A stretch of 64,000 nt of DNA from Paralithodes platypus (taxonomy: Eukaryota > Arthropoda > Malacostraca > Decapoda > Lithodidae), in assembly GCA_032716605.1 (NCBI GenBank), contig CM064530.1, positions 11,241,047-11,305,046 of the forward strand, written 5' to 3'. A model generated the notes under the pieces. It saw only the letters and a list, made by a program, of their open reading frames with translations, was not told the DNA's origin and did no database searches. The position numbers and the translations under genes were made by a program. This document shows, piece after piece, positions 22,436 to 32,650 of this stretch; position 1 is the first letter of the stretch; each line of letters opens with the position of its first letter.

Positions 22436-22771
22436 TTAAGGGGAGATTTCCAATTGAGGGATTTTTTACTGAAATCCTTTCTCATTCAGGTTTAGCCCCA
22501 TTGATTTTGAGATTTTAAGACGTTCGCCCCATTAGTTTGGCGATTTTAGGAACTTTCGCCCCATTTCGGTCAATTTTAAGATCTTTCGTGTCATTTAGGG
22601 GTAAAACAAATCCTGGCGAGCGATAGCGAGCCTGTAATTTAAGAGGATTTGGCCTTCGGCCGGGACATTTTTCTACCGAAAAATTTACAAATTTAGCTTG
22701 AAAGAGGGTCTAGAGGGTGTAATTTTAAGCTTGATGGAGGTCCAGGGAATAAACTAGAAACCTCCCCTTAA
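22436..22771 (+). mobile_element. Family A element, copy 6
   Basis: TTAAGGGGAGATTTCCAATT to ACCTCCCCTTAA, 336 bp. Three CCCCATT subrepeats and an intact 18-bp core are present. Confidence 0.93.
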
Positions 22772-23455
22772 CCACCTCTTCATCCTTTCCCTCCGCTCGC
22801 CCCTTCCTCGGTTTGATCTTTCCCCTTCCCTCCTCCTCTCTCTCCCGCCCTTCCCCTCCTCTCCTTCCCTCCCTTCCCCTCCTCCTCTCCCTTCTTAATC
22901 CTCTCCATCCCTCTCGTTCCCCTCCCTCCACTCTCCCCCCCTCCCCTCACCTAATCTTGAAACCCATTTTCACCCATTCCATTTCACGCTTCACCTGTCA
23001 TCCAATGTTCACCTTCCTATCCCTCCCCGTCCCCTCTATCCCCACTCTCTCCTCCCCCTAACATCCATTCCCTGCTCTATTCCTCCCTCCCCCCCTTCCT
23101 CTCCTCCTCTTTCCTCCACTCGTCCCTCTACCCTATCTCCATCCCTTATTCCACTATTCCTCCCCCTTCCCTTCCCGCTCCTCATCTCCTCCTCCACTAC
23201 CCCATACTTCCTTCTTCCCACCCTCCACCCCTATCCCTCTACCACCCTCCACCCTATCCCTCTACTTCACTCCTACATCCCTCCACCCCTATCCCTATAC
23301 CCCCCTCCTACCTCTACCCCAATACCACCTCCTCCCTCCCTCCACCACTATCCCTCTACTCCCCTCCTCCACCCCTATCCCTCTACTTCACTCCTCCCTT
23401 CCTCCACCCCTATCCCTCTACCCACCTCCTCCATCCCTCCCCCCTCCACCCCCAT
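22772..23455. repeat. Pyrimidine-rich tract with CCACCCCTATCCCTCTAC repeats
   Basis: Nearly all C and T. From about 23220 it becomes an irregular tandem of CCTCCACCCCTATCCCTCTA units of about 25-40 bp. Confidence 0.93.
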
Positions 23456-23604
23456 TCATCCCATCACCCAATTTTCACCTACCCGTTCCCCAGTACCATG
23501 TTGATTACAGTGGTTAGTTCCTACAAAACAAATTCTGGCAACACGTACGCACATTGACCAAAAGAAAAGAGAAAAAAAAATCGTAAAATTAGCATATAAA
23601 TGAG

Positions 23605-23672
23605 ACTGTAGATTGCCACTTAGGATACCGTCAATCAATATTACGGTCTGTTAACACTATGGAACCCTAAAT
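23605..23672 (+). repeat. Dispersed repeat, also at 28076-28142
   Basis: AGACTGTAGATTGCCACTTA, then CGTCAATCAATATTACGG and GGAACC. The same phrase occurs once more at 28076-28142, directly left of another family A fragment. Confidence 0.7.
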
Positions 23673-23804
23673 AACGTTAATGGGACCGATACCCTTCAGG
23701 AGGATGACGCCATTTTCATCGTATTTAGGCTAACTCTACGCGATATTAATCAACTTAGGAAACACTTATTCATTTTTAGCACACGCAGGGTCTTCGCGGG
23801 TTTT

Positions 23805-24168
23805 TTAAGGGGAGATGGGTCGTTTTTCTGGGCCCTCTTAATCCTCATGTTTAGCCCATTAGTTTTCAGATTTTATGACGTTCGGTTCATTAGTTTGGCA
23901 ATATTAAGACCTTTCATCCCATTTGTTTGTCAATATTAAGACTTTTCGTGTCAATAATGTGTCGATTTTTTGTGGCGAGCGATAGCAAACCTTAAATGTG
24001 AGGAAGCGGCCTTCGGCCACGACATTTTTCCATCGAAAAATGTACAAATTTATCTTGAAAGGTGGTCTAGGGGATGTTATTTGAAGCTTGATGGAGGTCT
24101 AGCGAGGAAACTCAAAAATAAATAAATGAATAAATATATAGACCAAACAATAACCACTACCCCCTTAA
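23805..24168 (+). mobile_element. Family A element, copy 7 (longer subfamily)
   Basis: It has the AAATAAATAAATGAATAAAT segment near the right end typical of the longer A subfamily, and a worn core (GGCGAGCGATAGCAAACC). Its final TTAA is also the first TTAA of the next element. Confidence 0.9.
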
Positions 24169-24499
24169 GGGGAAATTTCCACTTAAGGGATTTTTTTCTT
24201 TACCCCCTTCTCCCTCATGTTTAGCCCCATTGCTTTTGAGATTTTAAGACGTTCGCCCCATTAGTTTGGCGATTTTAAGAACTTTCACCCAATTTATGTC
24301 ACTTTTAAGACCTTTTGTCCCATTTAGGTGTCGATTTTTCCTGGCAAGCGATAGCGAGCCTGCAATTTAAGAGGAATCGGCCTTCGGCCGGGACATTTTT
24401 CTACCGAAAAATGTACACATTTATCTTGAAAGGGGGTCAAGGGGGTGTAATTTCAAGCTTGATGGAGGTCTAGGAAACACACTAAAAACCTCCCCTTAA
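24165..24499 (+). mobile_element. Family A element, copy 8, sharing a TTAA with copy 7
   Basis: Starts TTAAGGGGAAATTTCCACTT and ends CCTCCCCTTAA. Core GGCAAGCGATAGCGAGCC, hairpin CGGCCTTCGGCCG. It directly abuts copy 7. Confidence 0.92.
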
Positions 24500-24642
24500 G
24501 CCAGACGTTTACATAACAGCAGCAGCAGTACCTCCCACAGACCAAGGGGGTATTAACTGGAGCCACCCACTGGTTACCTTCCAACACTATATATATGTAT
24601 ATTCTATGGTCGGCTATATTTCACCGCTTGGTCAAATGAATC

Positions 24643-24975
24643 CCTTATGGTGGGCTAGTTGGCGTTTCTGGCCCCCCATCTCCCTCATGTTTAACCCCAT
24701 TCGTTTTTGAGATTTTAAGACGTTCGGCCCATTAATTTGGCGATCATAAAACCTTTCGCCCCAGTTCTTTGTAAATATTAAGACTTTTCGTGTTATTTAG
24801 GTGTCGATATTTTACTGGTGAGCGATAGCGAGCCTGTAATTTAAGAGGAACCGGCCTTCGGCCGGAACAATTTTCTATCGAAAAATGTACAAATCTATCT
24901 TGAAGGAGGGTCTGGGGGGGGGGGTATTTTGTTTATTAGTTTTTTTAAGCTAGCCAGTAAACTAAAACATTTAAT
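24643..24975 (+). mobile_element. Family A element, copy 9, worn termini
   Basis: Interior features (subrepeats, GGTGAGCGATAGCGAGCC, CCGGCCTTCGGCCGG) are clear. Both TTAA ends are degraded and a G run has expanded near 24914-24925. Confidence 0.85.
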
Positions 24976-25575
24976 ACTATATACATATATATATATATAT
25001 ATATAGTTGCATAATAAATCGTAGGCAGTGTCCACCATTCTTTAACTGTCTTCGTGGTGCGATGCATAAGGTGTTGATTTTCGGTGTGAGCATCCTGGAT
25101 TCGAATCCACGGACTGCCACATGTGTTTGTAAATTTCATTAATCGATTTTAGGAGTATAGTTGGTTGTTGGAAGGAACATAATAATATATACATACATAC
25201 AGTATATATGATATAAATACGTCCATCCCCCCTTAACATCGAATTTGCGATACTTGATTTATGGAACAATATGAAAGTATTATGTCTCTACGCCGTATTC
25301 ATGTCAAGTTTTCATTAATTAACAACACATTTCGCTACACAATCAACGTAATAGCTGAGTAATCAAGATAGTTACATGGCAAATTACCCTCAACTGGAAA
25401 TAATAACTAAAGTACAACATCCTCATTAATTAATTCTTCAACATTTCAATTCTTCTTCTTATCCATTAATTCTTCAACATTTAATGTATTCTCCTTTATC
25501 ATCACCCTTCTCTGTCTCCATCCTTCTTTTCTACCATCATCATCATCATCATCACCATCATTATCTTATTTTTTG
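24976..25575. other. AT-rich stretch with TA run and SINE head
   Basis: TA microsatellite at 24983-25005, the tRNA-like segment at 25043-25125, then AT-rich DNA with a CAT microsatellite at 25538-25565. Nothing coding was seen. Confidence 0.5.
25043..25125 (+). mobile_element. tRNA-like SINE head
   Basis: A-box-like TGGTGCGATGCATAAGG, then the B box GGATTCGAATCC about 38 bp later. The ends do not form a good acceptor stem. Confidence 0.5.
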
Positions 25576-25790
25576 TACAGTCGCGCTAATAAGTGATGTC
25601 TCGGCACCAAGTATGTTTTGATCAATAATTAGTATCAGCAATATCTAAGCTTCATTTCTTCATATCGACTTAAATATATAAACATGTTCCCACACTTACC
25701 CCGCACATTCAACATCTGACAGACATTAATACAGCACAGGGCCAGCCAAACGTAATGACAGCTGGGACATGACTTATTAGCGCGACCGTA
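25576..25790 (-). mobile_element. Family T (TA-flanked) MITE, copy 1
   Basis: Starts TACAGTCGCGCTAATAAGT and ends ACTTATTAGCGCGACCGTA, with inner TTGATCAATAATTAGTATC. The TA ends and ~20-bp inverted repeats fit a Tc1/mariner-type non-autonomous element. Confidence 0.85.
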
Positions 25791-25889
25791 CAGTCACTCA
25801 TACACATTTGTGGACCTCACCTACTTCTAGAAACGAACAGCTTAATTTAGTTTTCTATACATCAACTACAAAACAATACATACTGTTCA

Positions 25890-26225
25890 TTAAGGGGAGA
25901 TTTCCACCTGGAGGATTTTTTTCTGGACCTCTTTCTCCCTCACGTTTAGCCCCATTGTTTTTGAGATTTTAAGACGTTCGCCCCATTAGTTTGGCGATTT
26001 TAAGAACCCTCGCCCCATTTCTGTCAATTTTAAGACCATTCGTGCCATTTATGTGTCAAATTTTTCCTGGCGAGCGATAGCGAGCCTGTAATTTAAGGGG
26101 AATCGGCCTTCGGCCGGGACATTTTTCTACCGAAAAATGTACAAATTTATCTTGATAGGGGGTCTAGGGGGAGTAATTTTAAGTTTGATGAAAATCTAAG
26201 GAATCAACTAAAAACCTCCCCTTAA
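25890..26225 (+). mobile_element. Family A element, copy 10 (reference-quality)
   Basis: 336 bp, TTAA to TTAA. CCCCATT subrepeats start at 25950, 25981 and 26013, followed by TGCCATT at 26043 (spacings 31, 32, 30). The core, the CGGCCTTCGGCCG hairpin and the TTTTTCTACCGAAAAATG hairpin follow. Confidence 0.95.
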
Positions 26226-26314
26226 CAAGCAAATTCCACCCAAAAATAAATCCAGATACCTATATTTGCCAAAAGAAAAAACATTGGGGGTCCACGAATT
26301 GTTGTGAGTGAGTG

Positions 26315-26529
26315 TACAGTGGTGCTAATAAGTCATGTCTCAGCTGTCGTTACGTTTGGCTCGCTCTGTGCTGTATTTATGTCTGTCAGATGTTGAATAG
26401 GGTGGGTAAGTGTAGGAAAATGTTGGTATATCTCACTCAAAAAGAAGAAATCATGTGTCAATATTGCCGATACCAATTATTGATCAAAACACAGTTGGTG
26501 CCGAGACATGACTTATTAGGCCGACTGTA
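26315..26529 (+). mobile_element. Family T MITE, copy 2
   Basis: Opposite orientation to copy 1: TACAGTGGTGCTAATAAGTC at the left, CATGACTTATTAGGCCGACTG then TA at the right. Confidence 0.84.
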
Positions 26530-26684
26530 CCTCCCCCCACGGAGAAGGGACCGGCCCCCCTGGTGGTCCCCCCTCAACACTCTCCCTAGTCTACCAGCTG
26601 TATCTACTTGTCTACCCTCTTCCATTATCTCAACCAACCTTCATCTGTACCGCCAGTATGACACACGGACATACTGGATTGGAT

Positions 26685-26970
26685 GCAAGGGAAGGGTTTT
26701 TCTTCTTCTGGACCCCATTCTCACTCGTGTTTAGCTCCATTAGTTTGGAGATTATAAGACCTTTTGTTCCATTGAGGTGTCAGGTACCTCCTGGCAAGCG
26801 CTAGCGAGCCTGTAATTTAGGAGGAACTGGCATTCGTACGGGGCATTTTAATACATTGATATCGAAGCGGGGTGGGGGGGGGGGGGGGGGAGAGGAGGAG
26901 GAGGAGGAGGAGGTCTTGGGGGCATTTCTTAAAGCCTGATGGAGGTCTTGGGAGGAAACTAAACATAATA
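26685..26970 (+). mobile_element. Family A element, copy 11, degraded
   Basis: Arms CTTCTGGACCCCATTCTC and GATGGAGGTCTTGGGAGG and core GGCAAGCGCTAGCGAGCC are recognisable. One subrepeat is lost, and a G run plus (GGA)n has grown at about 26870-26915. Confidence 0.78.
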
Positions 26971-26984
26971 AATGCATAAATATA

Positions 26985-27198
26985 TTAACCCCTTCTGTAC
27001 CGACGACGTCTTTTTAATTTTAATGTTGCTACTGTTAGACGATTTTATTCAATTTAAAAAGGGCCTCGAACAACTAACAGGCTTCGAATGATCTCACTTA
27101 ACCCTTTTTACTGCCACAGATCCTTCCTAAGCTGCACAAAATCGTCTAAATATAGCTAGAATCAAATATAAAAGCCGTTGCGGTACAGAAGGGGTTAA
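26985..27198. mobile_element. Family C foldback element, copy 2
   Basis: TTAACCCCTTCTGTACCG to CGGTACAGAAGGGGTTAA. Inner TTAGACGATTTTATTCA is inverted as AAAATCGTCTAAAT. Confidence 0.93.
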
Positions 27199-27261
27199 TG
27201 AACAAATACATACTAACACACCACAAATCTCGCCAGGAGTAATTTCTCATAACCCTTTGAT

Positions 27262-27364
27262 TTAACCCCTTCAGTACCAGGACCACTTTATGTACATACA
27301 TACATTTTGGCCAAGCTTAGAAATCCAATAAATATAAGGATGTGACCGGTACTGAAAGGGTTAA
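27262..27364. mobile_element. Short foldback element of family C type
   Basis: Only 103 bp: TTAACCCCTTCAGTACC to GGTACTGAAAGGGTTAA. The right TTAA is shared with the next family A element. Confidence 0.82.
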
Positions 27365-27733
27365 GGGGGAGGTAGTCGCTGTTTCTGGACCCCCTTCTCC
27401 CTCATGTTTAGCATATTAGTTTTGAGATCATTATTTTAAACATTCGGCCCATTGGTTAGGCGATTTGAATATCTTTCGCCCCATTTCCTTGTCAATGTTA
27501 AAACATTTCGTGCCATTTAGGTGTCGAGTTTTTCCTGGCGAGCGATAGCGAGCCTGTAATTTTGAAAGAAACCGGCCATCGGCCGGGCCATTTTTCTACC
27601 GAAAAATGTACAAATTTATCTTGAAGGGGGGTCTAGGGGGTGTTTTTTTAAGCTTGGAGGTCTAGGGAACAAACTAAAATATATATGAATAAATGAATTA
27701 ATGGGCAAAAAACCGGCCACTATAGCCCTTTAA
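27361..27733 (+). mobile_element. Family A element, copy 12 (longer subfamily)
   Basis: Full core GGCGAGCGATAGCGAGCC and TTTTTCTACCGAAAAATG. It shares its left TTAA with the short family C element and its right TTAA with copy 13. Confidence 0.92.
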
Positions 27734-28064
27734 GGGGAGATTGCCACTTGAGGGATTTTTCCTTGACTCCTTTCTCCCCCATGTTTAGCCCCATTGTTTT
27801 TCTAATTTTAAGACGTTCGCCCCATTATTTTCACGATTTTAAGAACTTTCAACCCATTTCTGTCAATTTTAAGACCTTTTGTGCCATTTAGGTGTCGATT
27901 TTATCTTGGCGAGCGATAGCGAGCCTGTAATTTAAGAGCAACCGGCTTTCAGCCGGGAAATTTTTCTACCGAAAAATGTACAAATTTATCTTGAAAGGGG
28001 CTCAAGGGGGTGTAATCTTAAGCTTGAAGGATATCTAGGGACCAAACTAAAAACCTCCCCTTAA
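27730..28064 (+). mobile_element. Family A element, copy 13
   Basis: TTAAGGGGAGATTGCCACTT to ACCTCCCCTTAA, with all inner landmarks. It abuts copy 12 through one TTAA. Confidence 0.93.
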
Positions 28065-28075
28065 GGATATAAATT

Positions 28076-28142
28076 AGACTGTAGATTGCCACTTAGGAAA
28101 CCATCAATCAATATTACGGCGGGTTAACACCATGGAACCTTA
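28076..28142 (+). repeat. Dispersed repeat, second copy of 23605-23672
   Basis: ACTGTAGATTGCCACTTAGG, then CATCAATCAATATTACGG and ATGGAACC. Confidence 0.7.
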
Positions 28143-28315
28143 AGGGTGGGGGGGGGGGGGGGGGTAGTTGTGCCTATTTATTTATAATTTTTTTAATAAT
28201 GTTTAGTTCCCTCCCGAGACCTTCATCAAACTTACGTAAAAACACCCCTAGAACACCCTGCAAGATAAATGTGTACATTTTACGGTAGAAAAATACGCCT
28301 AAATTAAAGAAATAT
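28140..28315 (-). mobile_element. Family A fragment, copy 14
   Basis: Has TTAAGGGTGGGG, a long G run, CTTCATCAAACTTACG and CATTTTACGGTAGAAAAAT, then stops before the core. Confidence 0.75.
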
Positions 28316-28673
28316 TCAGCCAGACGAATCATTGGCGTTACTACACTCGGTTTCATTTCATCTGACGGTAAATTGAATCCCATAGCAGCTAATTTTTCGA
28401 TACTTAATGGCAGAATATGAAACCACTATGTCTCTGCATCCTATTAAGGCCGAGTGTATACAATTAACACCCTATTTCACTACAAAAATCTTGCAAATAT
28501 CCGATAAATCTTGATGGGAACTTTGCAATTTACCGTCAGTTGAAAAGAAACAGGGTATAGATTATTCTAACTCTCCATGTATCTCACCACCAACTGACAG
28601 GCAGCCAACAGGACAGACAACAAATATAAAAGTAAACACACATATATCTCAATATTATCCAAATGATGATGAA
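28316..28673. other. AT-rich stretch, nothing recognised
   Basis: No frame, tandem repeat or second copy was noticed. Confidence 0.4.
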
Positions 28674-29009
28674 TTAAGGGGAGGTTTTTAGTTTTGTCCC
28701 TAGATATCCTTCAAGCTTAAGATTACACCTCCTTGAGCCCCTTTCAAGATAAATTTGTACATTTTTCGGTAGAAAAATGTCCCGGTTGAAAGCCGGTTCC
28801 TCTTAAATTACAGGCTCGCTATCGCTCGCCAGGATAAAATCGACACCTAAATGGCACGACAGGTCTTAAAATTGACAGAAATGGGTTGAAAGTTCTTAAA
28901 ATCGTCAAAATAATGGGGCAAACGTCTTAAAATTAGAAAAACAATGAGGCTAAACATGAGGGAGAAAGGGGTCCAGAAAAAAGTCCCTCAAGTCGATATC
29001 TCCCCTTAA
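28674..29009 (-). mobile_element. Family A element, copy 15
   Basis: TTAAGGGGAGGTTTTTAGTT to TCTCCCCTTAA, with intact core GGCTCGCTATCGCTCGCC. Confidence 0.94.
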
Positions 29010-29194
29010 GTGACCCCACCATATATTATTCACCTTCCATGCCGTTCTGTCACCCTGAGTTCCCTATACACCACCATCCATCTTCTATACCTGACCATTA
29101 GTATTAATACACACCTCAAACTGCCAGCCATCATCTACATCAGTCACTCTACAGGTTGGGTTCATCTGCTCTATATATATTGCCCACTAATCAG

Positions 29195-29250
29195 TTAAAG
29201 GGGGATGGTGGGGTTTTTTTCTGGACTCCTTTCTCCCTCATCATGATTTT
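29195..29250 (+). mobile_element. Family A terminal fragment, copy 16
   Basis: Only the left end remains: TTAAAGGGGGATGGTGGG, then CTGGACTCCTTTCTCCCT. Confidence 0.65.
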
Positions 29251-30170
29251 ATGTTTTGTTCACCCCTTCTATTCTATTACCTCCGAGTTTCTTCCTCTCC
29301 CACATTCTTTACCATCTAATCATAAACTTCTCCTTTCCGTCTTGAACTTCTATTATTACCACCATTCCATCCATCCTCTTCCATTCCACCCACCTTCCTT
29401 ACAATCTCCTCTTCCATTACTTCTACTCTCCGCCTTCCAATAATCCTCTTCCATTCCACCCCTTCCACCTCCCATCTTTCCCTCCACCTTCCTTACAACC
29501 CCTTCTTCCATTACTTCTACTCTCCACCCTTCCACCCTTTCTATAATCCATCCTCTCTATCTTCCTCCATTATCATCCATCATTCGTCCTTATTTACAAT
29601 CTACCCATGCTCCCTTCTTCCATTACTTCTAGTCTCTACCCTTACTCTCCTTCCATATTCTATCCCTCGCTCTTCCACTCATTTCTTCATCTTTCTCCTA
29701 CACTGAGTAAATCTTAAATCCTTCCACTCATGCTCTTCTTTTCCACCATCTCTACCTTCCATCCTTCCACTGTCCACTCCTCCTCTCTCCATTCTTCCAC
29801 CACTATCCAATCCTCCTCTCCCCATTCTTTCACCACTATCCACTCCTCCTCTCTCCACCCTTCCACTGTTCACTCCTCCTCTCTCCATCCTTTCACTTCT
29901 CCTCTCTCCATCCTTCCACTTTCCACTTCTCTACTCTCCACCCTTCCACTCTCCACTCCTCCTCTCTCCATCCTTCCACTTTCCACTTCTCTACTCTCCA
30001 CCCTTCCACTCTCCACTCCTCTCTCCATCCTTCCACTTTCCACTTCTTTACTCTCCACCCTTCCACTCTCCACTCCTCCTCTCTCCATCCTTCCACTTTC
30101 CACTGCTCTGTTTCAACCTCCCTCCACCCCCCTCCCTCACCACCACACCATTCATCACACCGGCTGTCTT
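29251..30170. repeat. Pyrimidine-rich tract with nested CCTTCCACT repeats
   Basis: Mostly C and T. From 29740 the phrase CCTTCCACT recurs. At 29880-30105 a ~60-bp unit (CTCTCTCCATCCTTCCACTT plus a CTACTCTCCACCCTTCCAC half) repeats about four times. Confidence 0.92.
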
Positions 30171-30630
30171 TATTAATATACATCACCCTAGCCACCAGGC
30201 AGACCACCCATCACCACCTTTTTGCCCCACCAACCACCATATTACTACCACTGTCATTAGCTGGCTGGTTAAAGTCTAAGAGTCTCGCTGCGGTGGCCTA
30301 AGTCGCCCCCACCTCAAAGTGTTGAAGGCTTATCACATGAATGTAAATAGTTATATACTGTCTCTCTTGAACAAGGGGATGGGAGGGTTGAGTTCCTGTT
30401 GAGGCGATCATAGCCTTAATGTGGTCTTAATGTGGGTAACTTCACTTGGGGACCTTCGTGGGCTATATTGTGTGTACATCCTTAGCACTCTCCTGTGTAG
30501 GTATCACTTAGCGAGGACCTTTGAAGAGTGAAGACAAAATCACAGTATAGTGATTACACAATTGGAAAACTATACTCAGATATTGAAAATAGATTTGATT
30601 GTAAAGACAACAATTTTGGCTTATCTGGAC
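30171..30630. other. Unassigned sequence
   Basis: No frame or clear repeat. It may form the body of the poly-A-tailed repeat that ends at 30711. Confidence 0.35.
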
Positions 30631-30711
30631 CCACTTCAAAACAAATCAAACACCACACGAAGAGGGCTCATGAAGAGCCGAAACTGTTGTGTCATTAAAA
30701 AAAAAAAAAAA
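30631..30711 (+). mobile_element. 3' end of a poly-A-tailed repeat with a GGCTC/GAGCC hairpin
   Basis: GAAGAGGGCTCATGAAGAGC, then CGAAACTGTTGTGTC, then a run of about 15 A. GGCTC-ATGAA-GAGCC forms a small stem-loop. It looks like a retroelement 3' terminus; the family is not identified. Confidence 0.4.
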
Positions 30712-30847
30712 ATCAATAAGCGGCTTTAGTTTTCAACAAAAATGTCGTAGATTATATCTATTTTTTATTTACCAACATCATGGCTACCATTACTACCCTG
30801 CCATTTTGTCTGGACTGCATCTTATGATATCAATATATATACAATGC

Positions 30848-31063
30848 TAAAGCCGGTATCACACGAGAGCTTTTATAGTCAACATTCGATGATGACATTT
30901 TTTCGGGCAACATTTCTGGAATATTATACACCGGTATCTGAAACTAGACTAATGATAGATAAACCTAGGTGACATACATCATATACATGTTGACCTCATA
31001 AGTTGCCAGACCAGTGTTGAGGATAAATGTTCAGGGGAAAATCGCTCGTGTCATACCAAGTGA
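30848..31063. mobile_element. Family D foldback element, copy 2
   Basis: Starts TAAAGCCGGTATCACACGAG and ends near GCTCGTGTCATACCA. It is highly similar to 19104-19320. The 90-bp satellite begins immediately after it. Confidence 0.8.
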
Positions 31064-32225
31064 AATAATGTGTTGTGGCGGTAGGTAGTATTGATCAAGG
31101 AGTGAGCCAAGGATGCTGACTATATAACCTGTTCCACCCCAGTCAGGCAAATAATGTGTTGTGGCGGTAGGTAGTATTGATCAAGGAGTGAGCCAAGGAT
31201 GCTGACTATATAACCTGTTCCACCCCAGTCAGGCAAATAATGTGTTGTGGCGGTAGGTGGTATTGATCAAGGAGTGAGCCAAGGATGCTGACTATAATTA
31301 TAACCTGTTCCACACCAGTCAGGCAAATAATGTGTTGTGGCGGTAGGTGGTATTGATCAAGGAGTGAGCCAAGGATGCTGACTATAATTATAACCTGTTC
31401 CACCCCAGTCAGGCAAATAATGTGTTGTGGCGGTAGGTGGTATTGATCAAGGAGTGAGCCAAGGATGCTGACTATAATTATAACCTGTTCCACACCAGTC
31501 AGGCAAATAATGTGTTGTGGCGGTAGGTGGTATTGATCAAGGAGTGAGCCAAGGATGCTGACTATAATTATAACCTGTTCCACCCCAGTCAGGCAAATAA
31601 TGTGTTGTGGCGGTAGGTGGTATTGATCAAGGAGTGAGACAAGGATACTGACTATAATTATAACCTGTTCCACCCCAGTCAGGCAAATAATGTGTTGTGG
31701 CGGTAGGTGGTATTGATCAAGGAGTGAGCCAAGGATGCTGACTATAATTATAACCTGTTCCACACCAGTCAGGCAAATAATGTGTTGTGGCGGTAGGTGG
31801 TATTGATCAAGGAGTGAGCCAAGGATGCTGACTATAATTATAACCTGTTCCACACCAGTCAGGCAAATAATGTGTTGTGGCGGTAGGTGGTATTGATCAA
31901 GGAGTGAGCCAAGGATGCTGACTATAATTATAACCTGTTCCACCCCAGTCAGGCAAATAATGTGTTGTGGCGGTAGGTGGTATTGATCAAGGAGTGAGCC
32001 AAGGATACTGACTATAATTATAACCTGTTCCACACCAGTCAGGCAAATAATGTGTTGTGGCGGTAGGTGGTATTGATCAAGGAGTGAGCCAAGGATGCTG
32101 ACTATAATTATAACCTGTTCCACCCCAGTCAGGCAAATAATGTGTTGTGGCGGTAGGTGGTATTGATCAAGGAGTGAGCCAAGGATGCTGACTATATAAC
32201 CTGTTCCACCCCAGTCAGGCAAATC
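31064..32225. repeat. 90-bp satellite (about 13 units) with 86-bp edge units
   Basis: The unit is AATAATGTGTTGTGGCGGTA, GGTGGTATTGATCAAGGAGT, GAGCCAAGGATGCTGACTAT, AATTATAACCTGTTCCAC, CCCAGTCAGGC (A for C variants). The first two units and the last lack four bases in the CTATAATTATAACC segment (86 bp). The inner units are all 90 bp, which leaves a 341-codon open frame on the minus strand. Confidence 0.96.
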
Positions 32226-32255
32226 ACACACTTGCGAGGTTCGGGCTTCAAGGAA

Positions 32256-32481
32256 TTAACCCACAAGTATTAGGGCGGTTTGGACATTGTATTCTGGCTA
32301 ATATTAGGCAATTTTGTTAAGCTTACAAAGGCCCTCTCTACACATGAAAAACGGTTACCTTTTCAACACCCATAACCATATCATAAACTGCATAAAATCG
32401 TCTAATGCCAGCCAGAAAAAAGGGAAAAGGTGTGTCATAGTATTGCAGAGGTTAAGGTGCGTCATAGTATTGCAGAGGTTA
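32256..32481. mobile_element. Family C foldback element, degraded, with end duplication
   Basis: Starts TTAACCCACAAGTATTAGG and ends GTCATAGTATTGCAGAGG then TTAA. The terminal 26 bp (about GTGCGTCATAGTATTGCAG) are tandemly duplicated. Inner AAAATCGTCTAAT matches other C copies. Confidence 0.75.
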
Positions 32482-32532
32482 AATTAATAATATACAGTTG
32501 ACATGTACAGTACATTTTAATAAGTGTGTGTC

Positions 32533-32605
32533 ATGCCCCAGCCAGGGTTCTAACCCAGGCCAGTAGTGCAGCACTCCAGCACCTAAACCACTAGACCACC
32601 GTAGC
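32533..32605 (-). mobile_element. tRNA-like SINE head (minus strand)
   Basis: On the minus strand GGTGGTCTAGTGGTTTAGG holds an A box and GGTTAGAACCC a near-B box, in tRNA spacing. A short CA tail follows. Mismatched ends argue against a functional tRNA. Confidence 0.6.
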
Positions 32606-32650
32606 AGAAATGCCAGCATATGTGGGTTGGTGATGATTGACAAGTATGTT

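Noticed and set aside
30640..30685. Possible hammerhead ribozyme
   Set aside because: The CCGAAAC motif is present, but the CTGATGA box is replaced by CTCATGA and there is no separate stem II.
31206..32231. 341-codon minus-strand frame of 30-residue repeats
   Set aside because: Product of the 90-bp satellite; there is no signal of selection, and the 86-bp edge units would break it.
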